Below the pieces are notes generated by a model. The model made no database searches. It saw nothing but the letters and a program-made list of their open reading frames with translations, and was not told where the DNA came from. This document shows positions 7,210 through 15,868 of a stretch of DNA of 64,000 bases, one piece after another. The translations under genes were made by a program, and so were the position numbers. How positions within the stretch are numbered: position 1 is the first letter of the stretch; every line of letters begins with the position of its first letter. Source of the stretch: Deltaproteobacteria bacterium (GTDB lineage Bacteria; Myxococcota_A; UBA9160; UBA4427); contig NZHD01000008.1 in NCBI GenBank assembly GCA_002691205.1, positions 1-64,000 on the forward strand. Reading direction: 5' to 3'.

Positions 7210-10164
7210 TCAAGGCTTCACCTGCAGGGAGTCCCAGGGGTCACTTTCACCTTCACCCAGACCGGAAAAAGCATCGGCCAACAACCCTTTCTGCTCGGCA
7301 CGATGAACTCGCGAGGACCCCGTTGCGACGCTTGAGGAGGCTTTTCGGCCCGCATATTGGAGAGTTATACCCGTGGGCAGTTCTTCGGGCAGCCTCTCTT
7401 GAACAAATGTCCATCCTCCCATATTCCGGGGTTCTTCTTGGGCCCAAACCACACTCTGAACATTGCGATATTTTCCGATGACCGACTGCAATTCAGATTT
7501 TGGCCAGGGGTAGAGCTCTTCAATCCGAATAAGAGCAACGCGATCAAGCTCTTTCGGAAAGAGGCTGACCCTCTCTTCGCACAAGTCGTAATGAACTTTT
7601 CCAAAACTAAAGATCAGTCGTTCCACTGAATCCGGCGAAGCCCCTGCGATAGCATCATCGATGACAGACTCAAAGCTGCCGCTGATAAAGTTCTCAATAG
7701 GAGAAGCGGCTAACGGAGAGCGCAAAAGACTTTTCGGAGTGAAAATCACCATGGGCGCTCGATAGGGTCTACAAATTTGCCGCCTTAAGACGTGAAAATA
7801 TTGAGAGGCCGTCGTGCAATTCACGACCTGCAAGCAATCCTCTGCACAACTCTGCAAAAATCGCTCGACTCGAGCACTTGAGTGTTCGGGCCCCTGGCCT
7901 TCGTACCCATGCGGCAACAACATTACCAATCCGCTCATTCGGCCCCACTTAGTAGGTGCCGATGTAATGAACTGATCGATAATGACCTGAGCCCCATTCG
8001 CAAAGTCACCAAATTGAGCCTCCCACAAGGTCAAGGTACTCGGGTCCACGAGGCTGTAGCCATATTCAAAACCGAGAACCGCCGCCTCGGAAAGCAAACT
8101 GTCGTAGACCTCAAAACGGGCTTGTGTATTGGAGAGGTGATCCAAAGAAACATATTCTTCGCCGTTCTTCTGGTCGACAAAGGTCGCGTGGCGCTGGCTG
8201 AAGGTTCCTCTAGAGCTGTCTTGCCCCGATAGACGCACTGGAGCCCCCTCCAGCACAAGGGTTCCGAAGGCCAGGGCTTCCGCCATGGCCCAGTCCACCG
8301 GTTGAGAATCACGAATGATGCGACCCCGCTGCTCGATTAAAGAAGCCAACTTTGGATGGACGTGGAAATAGCCCGGCACAGCTCCTAAACCGGCCACGAC
8401 TTCGGCAAGCCTTTCCTCCGAGACACCCGTCACGCAAGGACCTTCAGGACGTTCGCGCTGATACCCCTGCCACGGCCCCCGCGGTTCATAAGGCTCGTCT
8501 GGACCAGGCGGGTTGAAGGCGATCGACTCATAGGCCTCGCTCAGTGCTTCTTGAACTTCTTGATCCATCTTCTCAATTTCGGCTGTAGAGAACACGCCCT
8601 GCTCCACCAAGCGCTGGCCATACAACTTGCGGACAGAAGGCCGACTTCGAATCTTCTCATACAGTCGAGGTTGAGTGAAGGCTGGTTCATCGGCTTCATT
8701 ATGTCCGTGGCGGCGATAACAAATCAGGTCAATGACGACATCTTCTCCAAACCTCTGCCGATACTCCAGAGCTAGTTTCAAGCAATGGACAGCCGCCTCT
8801 GGATCTTCGCCGTTCACATGAAAGATCGGAACTTGAATCATCTGGGCTACATCGCTGCAATAAAGCGTTGACCTTGCCTCGGCGGGCGTCGTCGTAAAGC
8901 CGATCTGATTGTTAATAATGAGATGAATGGTCCCGCCCGTCGAGTAGCCCTCTAAGCGAGAAAGGTTGAGAGTCTCAGCAACAATGCCCTGCCCCGCAAA
9001 CGCCGCATCACCGTGCAGTAAGACCGGCAAGATCGTTTGACCCTCCGTGTCCTTTGCCACCGTTTGCTTTGCCTTGGCTCGACCAAGAGCAACGGGGTCA
9101 ACAGCTTCAAGATGGGAAGGGTTCGATGTCAGTGTCATATGAACTCGAGTGCCGTCTTTGGCATATCGGTCAGCCGAAAATCCCTTATGATATTTCACAT
9201 CCCCTGAACCAAAAGGTGTCTGAAACAGTGGATTGTCTTGAAACTCACTAAAGATCGCCGCGTACGGCTTGCCCATTACGTTACCAAGGACATTAAGACG
9301 ACCTCGATGAGACATTCCAAGAACAACTTCACGAACACCTAACTTCGGGCACTGCTCAACAATTGCGTCCAACATGGGAACAGCCAACTCTGCTCCCTCA
9401 AGAGAAAACCGCTTCTGCCCTATAAATTTAGTATGCAGAAAACGTTCAAAAAGCTCTGCACGGGTTAAATCAGCATAGATTCGACCCCGCTCTTCTCTCC
9501 CGATTTCAAATCGATGTTGCTCTTCTTCAAAATTCTCACGAAGCCATGCCTTCCGACCTGGATCTTGAACATGGCTGTACTCGAACCCCACACTTCCACA
9601 ATATATTTGCTGAAGTCTGTCTAAAATTTCCTGTAGCGTCTGAACGGCCTCACCCGGAAGGTCGCCACTGATAAAGTTGTGTTCCATATCCGCATGGCCC
9701 AATCCGTAGTGAGCCGGATCGAGTTCTGGAAAATAGTCAGAGGCTTCACCCAACGGGTCACTCTTCGCAATTCGATGGCCCCGGGCGCGATAAAAATCAA
9801 TTAAGCGCAAAACGCGTGCGTAGCGATCTGCCATTTGAATTTCAACTACCGAGCCCTCCTCGGACGAAATCAACTCGGACCGAGCCGACTCAACGGGAGG
9901 TGCCGCCGAATTCACAAGAACCGTTTCAGGCGGCTTAGGAGCCGAGTGCTCAAACCTTCCCTTAAATTGATCCTCCCAACTCGCGTCGACAGAGTCAGGA
10001 TCAATCTGGTACCGACTCTGGAGCTCTTCAACAAACCCTGCATTAATTCCAAAGGAGGGATAAAAGGGCGACTCTGGCTCAGAGGGCTCGTCAAGTCCAT
10101 TCGGCCCCGAAGCCGGTGAGCCTAGCCCCGACTTACGATCTCTGTCTTCACTCCGATCACCCAT
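7210..10164 (-). CDS. sucA: 2-oxoglutarate dehydrogenase E1 component
   Basis: Thiamine-diphosphate-dependent decarboxylase of the 2-oxoglutarate dehydrogenase complex (TCA cycle, cytoplasm). About 984 aa against 933 in E. coli. The N-terminal segment FYPSFGINAGFVEELQ is the E2-docking region type. The ThDP region GDAAFAGQGIVAET followed by IINNQIGFTT lies near residues 380-425, and HRGRLNVLGNV precedes it. ATG at 10164 is chosen because AGGAG lies 8 nt upstream; an in-frame reading to 10332 has no supporting site. No sucB or lpd follows, so E2/E3 are encoded elsewhere. The 190-base leader holds two inverted repeats (listed separately). Confidence 0.96.
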   Translation of the reverse strand: MGDRSEDRDRKSGLGSPASGPNGLDEPSEPESPFYPSFGINAGFVEELQSRYQIDPDSVDASWEDQFKGRFEHSAPKPPETVLVNSAAPPVESARSELISSEEGSVVEIQMADRYARVLRLIDFYRARGHRIAKSDPLGEASDYFPELDPAHYGLGHADMEHNFISGDLPGEAVQTLQEILDRLQQIYCGSVGFEYSHVQDPGRKAWLRENFEEEQHRFEIGREERGRIYADLTRAELFERFLHTKFIGQKRFSLEGAELAVPMLDAIVEQCPKLGVREVVLGMSHRGRLNVLGNVMGKPYAAIFSEFQDNPLFQTPFGSGDVKYHKGFSADRYAKDGTRVHMTLTSNPSHLEAVDPVALGRAKAKQTVAKDTEGQTILPVLLHGDAAFAGQGIVAETLNLSRLEGYSTGGTIHLIINNQIGFTTTPAEARSTLYCSDVAQMIQVPIFHVNGEDPEAAVHCLKLALEYRQRFGEDVVIDLICYRRHGHNEADEPAFTQPRLYEKIRSRPSVRKLYGQRLVEQGVFSTAEIEKMDQEVQEALSEAYESIAFNPPGPDEPYEPRGPWQGYQRERPEGPCVTGVSEERLAEVVAGLGAVPGYFHVHPKLASLIEQRGRIIRDSQPVDWAMAEALAFGTLVLEGAPVRLSGQDSSRGTFSQRHATFVDQKNGEEYVSLDHLSNTQARFEVYDSLLSEAAVLGFEYGYSLVDPSTLTLWEAQFGDFANGAQVIIDQFITSAPTKWGRMSGLVMLLPHGYEGQGPEHSSARVERFLQSCAEDCLQVVNCTTASQYFHVLRRQICRPYRAPMVIFTPKSLLRSPLAASPIENFISGSFESVIDDAIAGASPDSVERLIFSFGKVHYDLCEERVSLFPKELDRVALIRIEELYPWPKSELQSVIGKYRNVQSVVWAQEEPRNMGGWTFVQERLPEELPTGITLQYAGRKASSSVATGSSRVHRAEQKGLLADAFSGLGEGESDPWDSLQVKP

Positions 10165-10199
10165 GGAACGCTCTCCTAGCTGCTCTCTCACGATGCTCT

Positions 10200-10262
10200 G
10201 AGTGGCTGACGAATCCGCCACTCGTCTCTCACCTCTAGACTCCCTTCGTATAATACCTACGA
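10200..10262 (-). promoter_or_regulatory. Inverted repeats in the sucA leader
   Basis: Two repeats lie upstream of sucA. One is a 7-base-arm hairpin: GAGTGGC at 10200-10206 and GCCACTC at 10217-10223, 36 bases from the start codon. The other is a 17-base interrupted palindrome at 10246-10262 with arms TCGTA and TACGA around an AT-rich centre that resembles a -10 box when read on the minus strand. An operator or leader structure is possible; no convincing -35 box was found. Function is inference only. Confidence 0.3.
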
Positions 10263-10356
10263 GGGAATCAAGGGCGAGGCCTGATCGCAAAGAACACGAC
10301 TCGAGAATGAGCGCCATGGCGACCCCGGGCAAAGGCTTTTCGCTCAGGTCTCTCTT

Positions 10357-11265
10357 TTATGCCAAAGAGCAGAAGTCCAATACGTTCTCAACCACCCAGT
10401 CGGGCTTTTCCATGGGAATCAGGTGCCCCGCATCCGCTTCTACCAATTGGGCACCTGGAAGCACGGCACAAACCCGCTCAAAAACCTCTCGAGGAAAGAT
10501 CCCATGCCTCGCCCACAAGAGTCGGGCGGGCGTTCTGACACCCGCCAAGACCTCATCGAGATTCAAAGACAGCGAATTTCCAAAAATCTGGGCTTCGACT
10601 TCTCCGGGACACTTCAGCGCAACTTCGCCGTTTTCGCCCTCCAAGAGGCCTTCCTGGATATAAAGATCAAACGCCGAGGGGGTCCAATTCGCGAAAAGCG
10701 ATTTTGTGGACAGCTGATCATGGGCCTCAGCATGACTTGCCCACCGGCTACGACGCCTTCGGGCTCGTTCCACCATCCCCGACTGTGACTCGATGCGCTC
10801 GGGAGTCGCCCAGGCCGTCGATGGGATCACGGGGTCCACCAGCACGAGCCTCTCATACAGACCAGGGTGCTGACTCTCCGCAGCCAAAGTCAAAGTCCCC
10901 CCAAAAGAATGTCCGAGTCCCAAAGCGATCTGAGATTCACCTGTTTCCTCGAGCAATACGTGTGCGACTTGGCCCAAATCATCGGCCATCAGCGCCCAGC
11001 TGAAAGACTCGGGAGTGGCTCCCTCCTGGGGCATCCCTGAGTCTCCGTGCCCACGCGCATCCATCGCCACCACGTGAAACTGGCTACGGAGTTGCTCAGC
11101 CACAGGAGCCCAAAGCGCCGCACAAAAGCCATTGGCATGGTGGAGCAGAGCCAAGGGCCCCTCACCTCCCCAATCCTGCAACGCAATCTCGATTTCTTTT
11201 CCAGGCAAGATCACTTTTCGACGTTTTACATCAGCCGGAATCCCAAGATTTTCAGACGCACCCAA
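10357..11265 (-). CDS. Alpha/beta hydrolase
   Basis: 302-aa cytoplasmic alpha/beta-fold hydrolase. The oxyanion segment HHANGF is at residues 42-47, the nucleophile elbow GHSFGG has Ser120, and the C-terminal catalytic His is in DAGHLIPMEKPD. The start is TTG at 11265 with GGAGGGG 8 nt upstream; no ATG exists upstream of the conserved beta strands. It lies upstream of sucA on the same strand, about 190 bases apart, so co-transcription is possible but not shown. Substrate unknown: esterase, thioesterase or C-C hydrolase activities all occur in this fold. Confidence 0.85.
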   Translation of the reverse strand: MGASENLGIPADVKRRKVILPGKEIEIALQDWGGEGPLALLHHANGFCAALWAPVAEQLRSQFHVVAMDARGHGDSGMPQEGATPESFSWALMADDLGQVAHVLLEETGESQIALGLGHSFGGTLTLAAESQHPGLYERLVLVDPVIPSTAWATPERIESQSGMVERARRRRSRWASHAEAHDQLSTKSLFANWTPSAFDLYIQEGLLEGENGEVALKCPGEVEAQIFGNSLSLNLDEVLAGVRTPARLLWARHGIFPREVFERVCAVLPGAQLVEADAGHLIPMEKPDWVVENVLDFCSLA

Positions 11266-11380
11266 TTCGAATTCCCCTCCCTGCGAAGTCTGCGCCCCCG
11301 AACATCAAGGCTGTTCCTGAAATAAAAAGGTCCAAAAAATCAGCCACACTCTCAAAATTGAATCGGGGTATGCTTTGTCT

Positions 11381-12019
11381 ATGACGAATCAGACTATAGC
11401 CCTCAACAGTGCTCTTAAAAATCGCTTATTCGCCAATCTAGAGCGCTTCGACCGTCGCGTTCATCCAGGCCAAAATTTAAAGCCAGCCGCTGTCGCTATT
11501 CTCGTTACCTCAGATTCGGAAAAAAATGCCTGTTTCGTCATCACGCGTCGTACATCTCGGCTTAAAAAGCACCCAGGGCAATGGGCTCTCCCAGGCGGTC
11601 GATTAGATGCCGGTGAGACTTTGATTGACGCTGCCCTGCGTGAAACCCAGGAAGAAGTGGGCCTCTCGATCCCAAGGGATCAAGTCCTTGGTGTGCTCGA
11701 TGATTACCCCACTCGTTCGGGTTTTCTGATTTCCCCCGTTGTTATCTGGGCAGGACCAGAGGCTGAGCTCAGACCCAATGAAGATGAAGTGGCCGCGGCG
11801 TATTTCGTGCCCCTCAGTACCCTCGACGCGCCGGATGTTCCCACCCTACGACGTATTCCCGAAAGCGACCGGGCGGTCATTTCCATCCCGATCCCAAAAC
11901 TCAGTGACCGTATCAATGCACCCACAGCGGCGCTTCTATATCAGTTTCGCGAGGTCGCCATCCGTGGACTCGAAACTCGCGTAGACCACTACGACCAGCC
12001 AGTGTTCGCCTGGCGCTAA
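11381..12019 (+). CDS. NUDIX hydrolase, probable CoA pyrophosphatase type
   Basis: About 212 aa. The complete Nudix box runs GRLDAGE then seven residues then RETQEEVGL. The preceding stretch (ITRRTSRLKKHPGQWALPGG) resembles the NudL/NUDT7 subgroup that cleaves CoA and acyl-CoA to phosphopantetheine derivatives and 3',5'-ADP. ATG at 11381 is taken as start; a TTG six bases upstream is in frame and no strong ribosome site decides it. A CoA role would fit the acyl-CoA enzymes around it, but the exact substrate is inferred. The MATE exporter follows on the same strand after about 115 bases. Confidence 0.82.
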   Translation: MTNQTIALNSALKNRLFANLERFDRRVHPGQNLKPAAVAILVTSDSEKNACFVITRRTSRLKKHPGQWALPGGRLDAGETLIDAALRETQEEVGLSIPRDQVLGVLDDYPTRSGFLISPVVIWAGPEAELRPNEDEVAAAYFVPLSTLDAPDVPTLRRIPESDRAVISIPIPKLSDRINAPTAALLYQFREVAIRGLETRVDHYDQPVFAWR

Positions 12020-12133
12020 AGGCCCGCTATGATGGAAGGTTGAGGTCTAGCATTTGGCTTTGCTTCTGAAGCCACCCGCGAGAGGAGTGCGCGCAACAGT
12101 TCGGCCTTCGTCGAGACTCTGCGCCAAAAAACT

Positions 12134-13564
12134 GTGAATCAATCTGGCCCTCAAGAGGCAAACAAAAAGCCTCAGGGCTTTTTGTCACGACTCCAAAACC
12201 GCGACCACACTCAAGGGAGTCTCTTCTCTTCCCTTCTGACACTGGCCCTCCCCTTGGTGGCTACAAGTTTATGCGGGGGCGTCATCTTTCAATTAGTTGA
12301 CTTGAAACTCATTAGCGGACTTGGGGATCAGTCCGTCACGGCTGTTGTCGTCACAAACCAGTCTCTCCGCCAACTTTTTTTCATGTTTGTCATGGGGGGA
12401 AGCTTCGGCGCCCAGAGCCTTATCGCCCGCGCCTCGGGTGAAGCCGACTCCGAGGCGGCCGATCACGTCGCAGGTCAAACATTTCTTCTCGGTTTTTGGT
12501 TTTCCATTTTCGTCGGGCTGCTCGGACTGTTCTTCGCTCAAGAGATGCTGGGCATGATGAACGTCTCTGCCCAGGTCCTCGAAATAGGCGTGCCCTATGT
12601 ACGGCTCGTCTTCGCCCTGAGCTTCGGCTTTATCTTCATGAATCTCTTCAATGCTGTGCTTAACGGCGCCGGAGACACCACGACCCCTCTCCTGATTACC
12701 ATCGTGTCTACGGTGACATCCCTGCTAGCCGAATGGGCCTTGATCTATGGCCACCTGGGCCTGCCCGAACTGGGGATCCAGGGAGTCGCTCTGGGGGTCA
12801 GCGTCGGGCAACTTGGATCAATCGGACTCATGGCCTACGTACTGTTTGGCGGAAACGGTCGTATCCACATACGGCGACGACACATGCACGCCGATTGGGC
12901 CCTCCTCCGCCAGCTCAGCAAACTGGCTTGGCCTCCCAGTGTGCAGCTCATCGGCGGTTTTGTCGTCACCGTTTTCTTCATTCGATTCATGGGTGACTTT
13001 GGGGAGAAGGCTCAAGCCGCTTACTCGATCGGCCTGCGCCTCTCGATGTTGGCGCCCATGATTTGCTTCCCACTGGCTGGCGCAGTCGCGACACTGGTAG
13101 GTCAAGCGCTAGGAGCCGGCAACGTACCTCGTGCGTGGAGAGCGATTGGCATCGGGCTGATCGTCCACGTCACGATTATGTGGAGTCTAGCCCTGCTACT
13201 TTTCTGGTTTCGGTTGCCCCTTCTTCAGATGTTCACCAACGACCCTCAGGTCATTGAAATCGGCGAAAGCATGCTCGGTTGGCAATCCGCGTCATTCGTA
13301 ATCTTAGCCTTTTCTTTCGTTTTCTTCCGAGCTCTCCAAGGGGCGGGCGACATGCTCGTGCCCATGATCATGTCCTTGTTCGCCTCTGTGATCCTCACGA
13401 TCCCACTTGGGCTCTATCTCACTTACGAGCTTGAAATGGGTCCACAGGGCCTGTTTCTGGCCCAATTTATTTCAGCCCTTGCAAGTGCCCTGATGACAGG
13501 AAGCTGGCTCGCCACGGGGCGATGGACTCGAATCCGACTCCAAACCCATGGGTCTTCAGCCTGA
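12134..13564 (+). CDS. MATE-family efflux transporter
   Basis: 476-aa inner-membrane protein with about 12 TM segments and two internally similar halves, as in NorM/DinF proteins that export cationic compounds in exchange for Na+ or H+. Conserved stretches include FNAVLNGAGDTTTPL in the first half and the matching FRALQGAGDMLVPM in the second half. The start is GTG; a hydrophilic leader of about 35 residues precedes TM1. Its stop is 38 bases from the convergent prohibitin-like gene and no clear terminator is seen between them. The exported substrate cannot be predicted. Confidence 0.92.
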   Translation: MNQSGPQEANKKPQGFLSRLQNRDHTQGSLFSSLLTLALPLVATSLCGGVIFQLVDLKLISGLGDQSVTAVVVTNQSLRQLFFMFVMGGSFGAQSLIARASGEADSEAADHVAGQTFLLGFWFSIFVGLLGLFFAQEMLGMMNVSAQVLEIGVPYVRLVFALSFGFIFMNLFNAVLNGAGDTTTPLLITIVSTVTSLLAEWALIYGHLGLPELGIQGVALGVSVGQLGSIGLMAYVLFGGNGRIHIRRRHMHADWALLRQLSKLAWPPSVQLIGGFVVTVFFIRFMGDFGEKAQAAYSIGLRLSMLAPMICFPLAGAVATLVGQALGAGNVPRAWRAIGIGLIVHVTIMWSLALLLFWFRLPLLQMFTNDPQVIEIGESMLGWQSASFVILAFSFVFFRALQGAGDMLVPMIMSLFASVILTIPLGLYLTYELEMGPQGLFLAQFISALASALMTGSWLATGRWTRIRLQTHGSSA

Positions 13565-13602
13565 AAGGATCCTTCGGGGTCAGACTCAACCGCTATAAAG
13601 CG

Positions 13603-14484
13603 CTACTGCTGATCGCCCATGTGCAACAAGGGCAGTGGGTTGGGGCTGTTTGAATCAAGGAAGTAGATCTTCGCCGCAGGGTCTTCGGACATCTTCTTTA
13701 GGGCCTCCAGCGATTGAAGCTGGACGTAAGAAGGATTGCTCGACACCGCTTCGTTAATCGCCCGAATTTCATAGGCTTGGGCATCCGCCAGAATACGCTG
13801 ACGCTTCGACTGTTCTTCGGCCGCTTCTCGACCCGCGGCCGCAGCGGCGACCTGCTGAGCTTGCTCTGTGCGAAACCGTTCGAGTTCAGCCTTCTGACGT
13901 TCAACGGCCTGCTCTCTCTCCTTCTTTTGTTCAATAGCATTGGCGAGCACTGGAGGAAGGTTAATTCCTCTCACAAGCACCTCTTCGATCAGGATCCCTT
14001 TCGAAGCGACATACTCCGATAAGCCTGTCTGAACCTCGTTGGCGAGAAGATCGCGAGTATCTTCCTGGAAGAAATCCTCTGCTCGGTCGATTCGCGTGCC
14101 CACCTGCCGAACGAGTGAGCGAACCTTAGGAATCAAGTGCACTTGAATGACTTGGCTCTCGTCACCCGTCTCACGATACATGAGAGGAGCCTGAGAGCCG
14201 TCCAATCTGTATTGAATACTCAGATCAACTTTAGTGAGAAGCTGATCTCGTGTGGGGACCTCAACGCTGGTTAACTTCGTGGATTTCTCTCGAACATCCA
14301 TGTCGTACCACGTCAAAAGCGGATTCACCGGAAAATGAGGGCCTTCGGGATAGGCCTTTTCTTGAACTTCTCCGAAGAACGTCGCCACGCCCACGTGACC
14401 CGCCGGAACCTGATGAAAAAACTGGCGGCCAAAGACCAAGAAGAATAGGACGACAACCAGCAAAGCAGTCAATTTCGGATTCAC
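13603..14484 (-). CDS. Prohibitin-like SPFH/band-7 membrane protein
   Basis: 293 aa. One N-terminal membrane anchor (residues about 5-22) is followed by an SPFH domain (about 25-190) and an Ala/Glu/Lys-rich coiled coil (about 190-245). The order and length match prohibitin/HflC-type proteins that form large ring or cage assemblies in the membrane and often hold the FtsH protease; that partner is not in the window. The N-terminal FFHQVPAGHVGVATFFGEV is typical of the prohibitin subgroup rather than stomatins. The gene stands alone, convergent with the MATE gene. Confidence 0.9.
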   Translation of the reverse strand: MNPKLTALLVVVLFFLVFGRQFFHQVPAGHVGVATFFGEVQEKAYPEGPHFPVNPLLTWYDMDVREKSTKLTSVEVPTRDQLLTKVDLSIQYRLDGSQAPLMYRETGDESQVIQVHLIPKVRSLVRQVGTRIDRAEDFFQEDTRDLLANEVQTGLSEYVASKGILIEEVLVRGINLPPVLANAIEQKKEREQAVERQKAELERFRTEQAQQVAAAAAGREAAEEQSKRQRILADAQAYEIRAINEAVSSNPSYVQLQSLEALKKMSEDPAAKIYFLDSNSPNPLPLLHMGDQQ

Positions 14485-14624
14485 GATTTCCCCTCAAAAA
14501 TAAGTGTCTAATCACTCAAATAACGAGCAGCACGATCACTAAGGACTGTACATCCCGAGACCTCATCTCGCCCGGATCAAAGCAAACCCCGCCCTTATAA
14601 TCTCCAGGTAAAGCCGCCTGTCCC

Positions 14625-15770
14625 CTATACGATCGCGTTTCGGCTCCGCAGAGCCCCGATTTCGTCGTCGCTGAGGCCAAAACTCTCTAGAACCTCATCC
14701 GTATGCTGCCCCGCGAAAGCCGGCGGCCGAATCACTTCCGCCTCCGTTCGGCTAAAACGAGGAGCCGGAGCAGGCTGTGTCACGCCCTCGAGGTCTACAA
14801 AAGTAGACCGATGGCGCATGTGAGGGTGGTCGGGGGCCTCATCCATGGTGAGGACGGGCGCAAAGCAAATATCGGTCCCTTCCATAATTTCGGACCACTC
14901 CTCTCGTGTCTTCGTCTTGAAAATCTCCGCCAAACGATTCTTCATGTCAGGCCATTTCTCTCGATCCATCTGATGCGGCAGTTCTTCTTCCTCACCGAGA
15001 CCCGAATGCTGCAGCAAGAGCGCGTAGAACTGAGGTTCGATGGACCCAATTGAAATGTACTTCCCGTCGCTCGTCTCGTAGGCGTCGTAAAAGGGCGCGC
15101 CTGTGTCTAAAAGGTTCACCCCTCTCTCCGAATCCCACGCTCCCATCGCTTTAAAGCCGAAAAACATGGCCATAAGCGATGACGCCCCGTCAACCATCGC
15201 AGCGTCTACGACCTGGCCACGGCCCGAAAGACCTCTTTCGACGAGAGCACAAACAACCCCGTACGCTAGGAGCATGCCCCCTCCGCCGAAGTCTCCCACG
15301 AGGTTGAGGGGCGGAATCGGACCTTCGCCCTTTCGACCAATCGCATCCAGAGCCCCTGTCAAAGCGATATAATTGATGTCGTGACCGGCCGTTTGCGCCA
15401 GGGGGCCCTCTTGCCCCCAACCCGTCATCCGACCGAAAATGATTCCTGGGTTTCGCTCTAAACAGGCCTCGGGACTGAGCCCCAAGCGTTCCATCACGCC
15501 TGGCCTAAATCCTTCGATAATGACATCTGCCTTTTCCACCATCTGCAAAACCAACTCGACCCCCTCTGGCTTTTTGAGGTCAATGGCCACACTTCGCCGC
15601 CCTCGGCCGAGTACATCTTTGGGGGGAGCCGCCGGATCTCCGCCTTTCGCCCGATCGGCGCGATCAACGCGAACCACATCGGCTCCCATATCGGACAGCA
15701 TCATTCCAGCAAAGGGTCCTGGACCAATGCTCGCAATCTCTAAAACCTTAATTCCTTTAAGTGGTCCCAT
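14625..15770 (-). CDS. Alpha-methylacyl-CoA racemase (CaiB/BaiF CoA-transferase family)
   Basis: 381 aa, family III CoA-transferase fold. Within this family the stretch GWGQEGPLAQTAGHDINY followed by PPLNLVGDFGGG is characteristic of alpha-methylacyl-CoA racemases, including the catalytic His (in AGHDINY) and Asp (in VGDFGG). The enzyme interconverts R- and S-2-methylacyl-CoA, needed for beta-oxidation of branched chains and isoprenoid or sterol side chains. AAGGAG sits 6 nt before the ATG. The length fits the family (about 360-380). With the acyl-CoA dehydrogenase pair and crotonase nearby it suggests branched acyl-CoA catabolism; the genes are not in one operon. Confidence 0.9.
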   Translation of the reverse strand: MGPLKGIKVLEIASIGPGPFAGMMLSDMGADVVRVDRADRAKGGDPAAPPKDVLGRGRRSVAIDLKKPEGVELVLQMVEKADVIIEGFRPGVMERLGLSPEACLERNPGIIFGRMTGWGQEGPLAQTAGHDINYIALTGALDAIGRKGEGPIPPLNLVGDFGGGGMLLAYGVVCALVERGLSGRGQVVDAAMVDGASSLMAMFFGFKAMGAWDSERGVNLLDTGAPFYDAYETSDGKYISIGSIEPQFYALLLQHSGLGEEEELPHQMDREKWPDMKNRLAEIFKTKTREEWSEIMEGTDICFAPVLTMDEAPDHPHMRHRSTFVDLEGVTQPAPAPRFSRTEAEVIRPPAFAGQHTDEVLESFGLSDDEIGALRSRNAIV

Positions 15771-15868
15771 TCCGTACTCCTTGGTTCACAAAATAAAATG
15801 AAAGCAGTGCACCCGACCGACGAAAACATACACCAACGTCAAAGGCAAAACCGAGGCGGCTCTCGACC

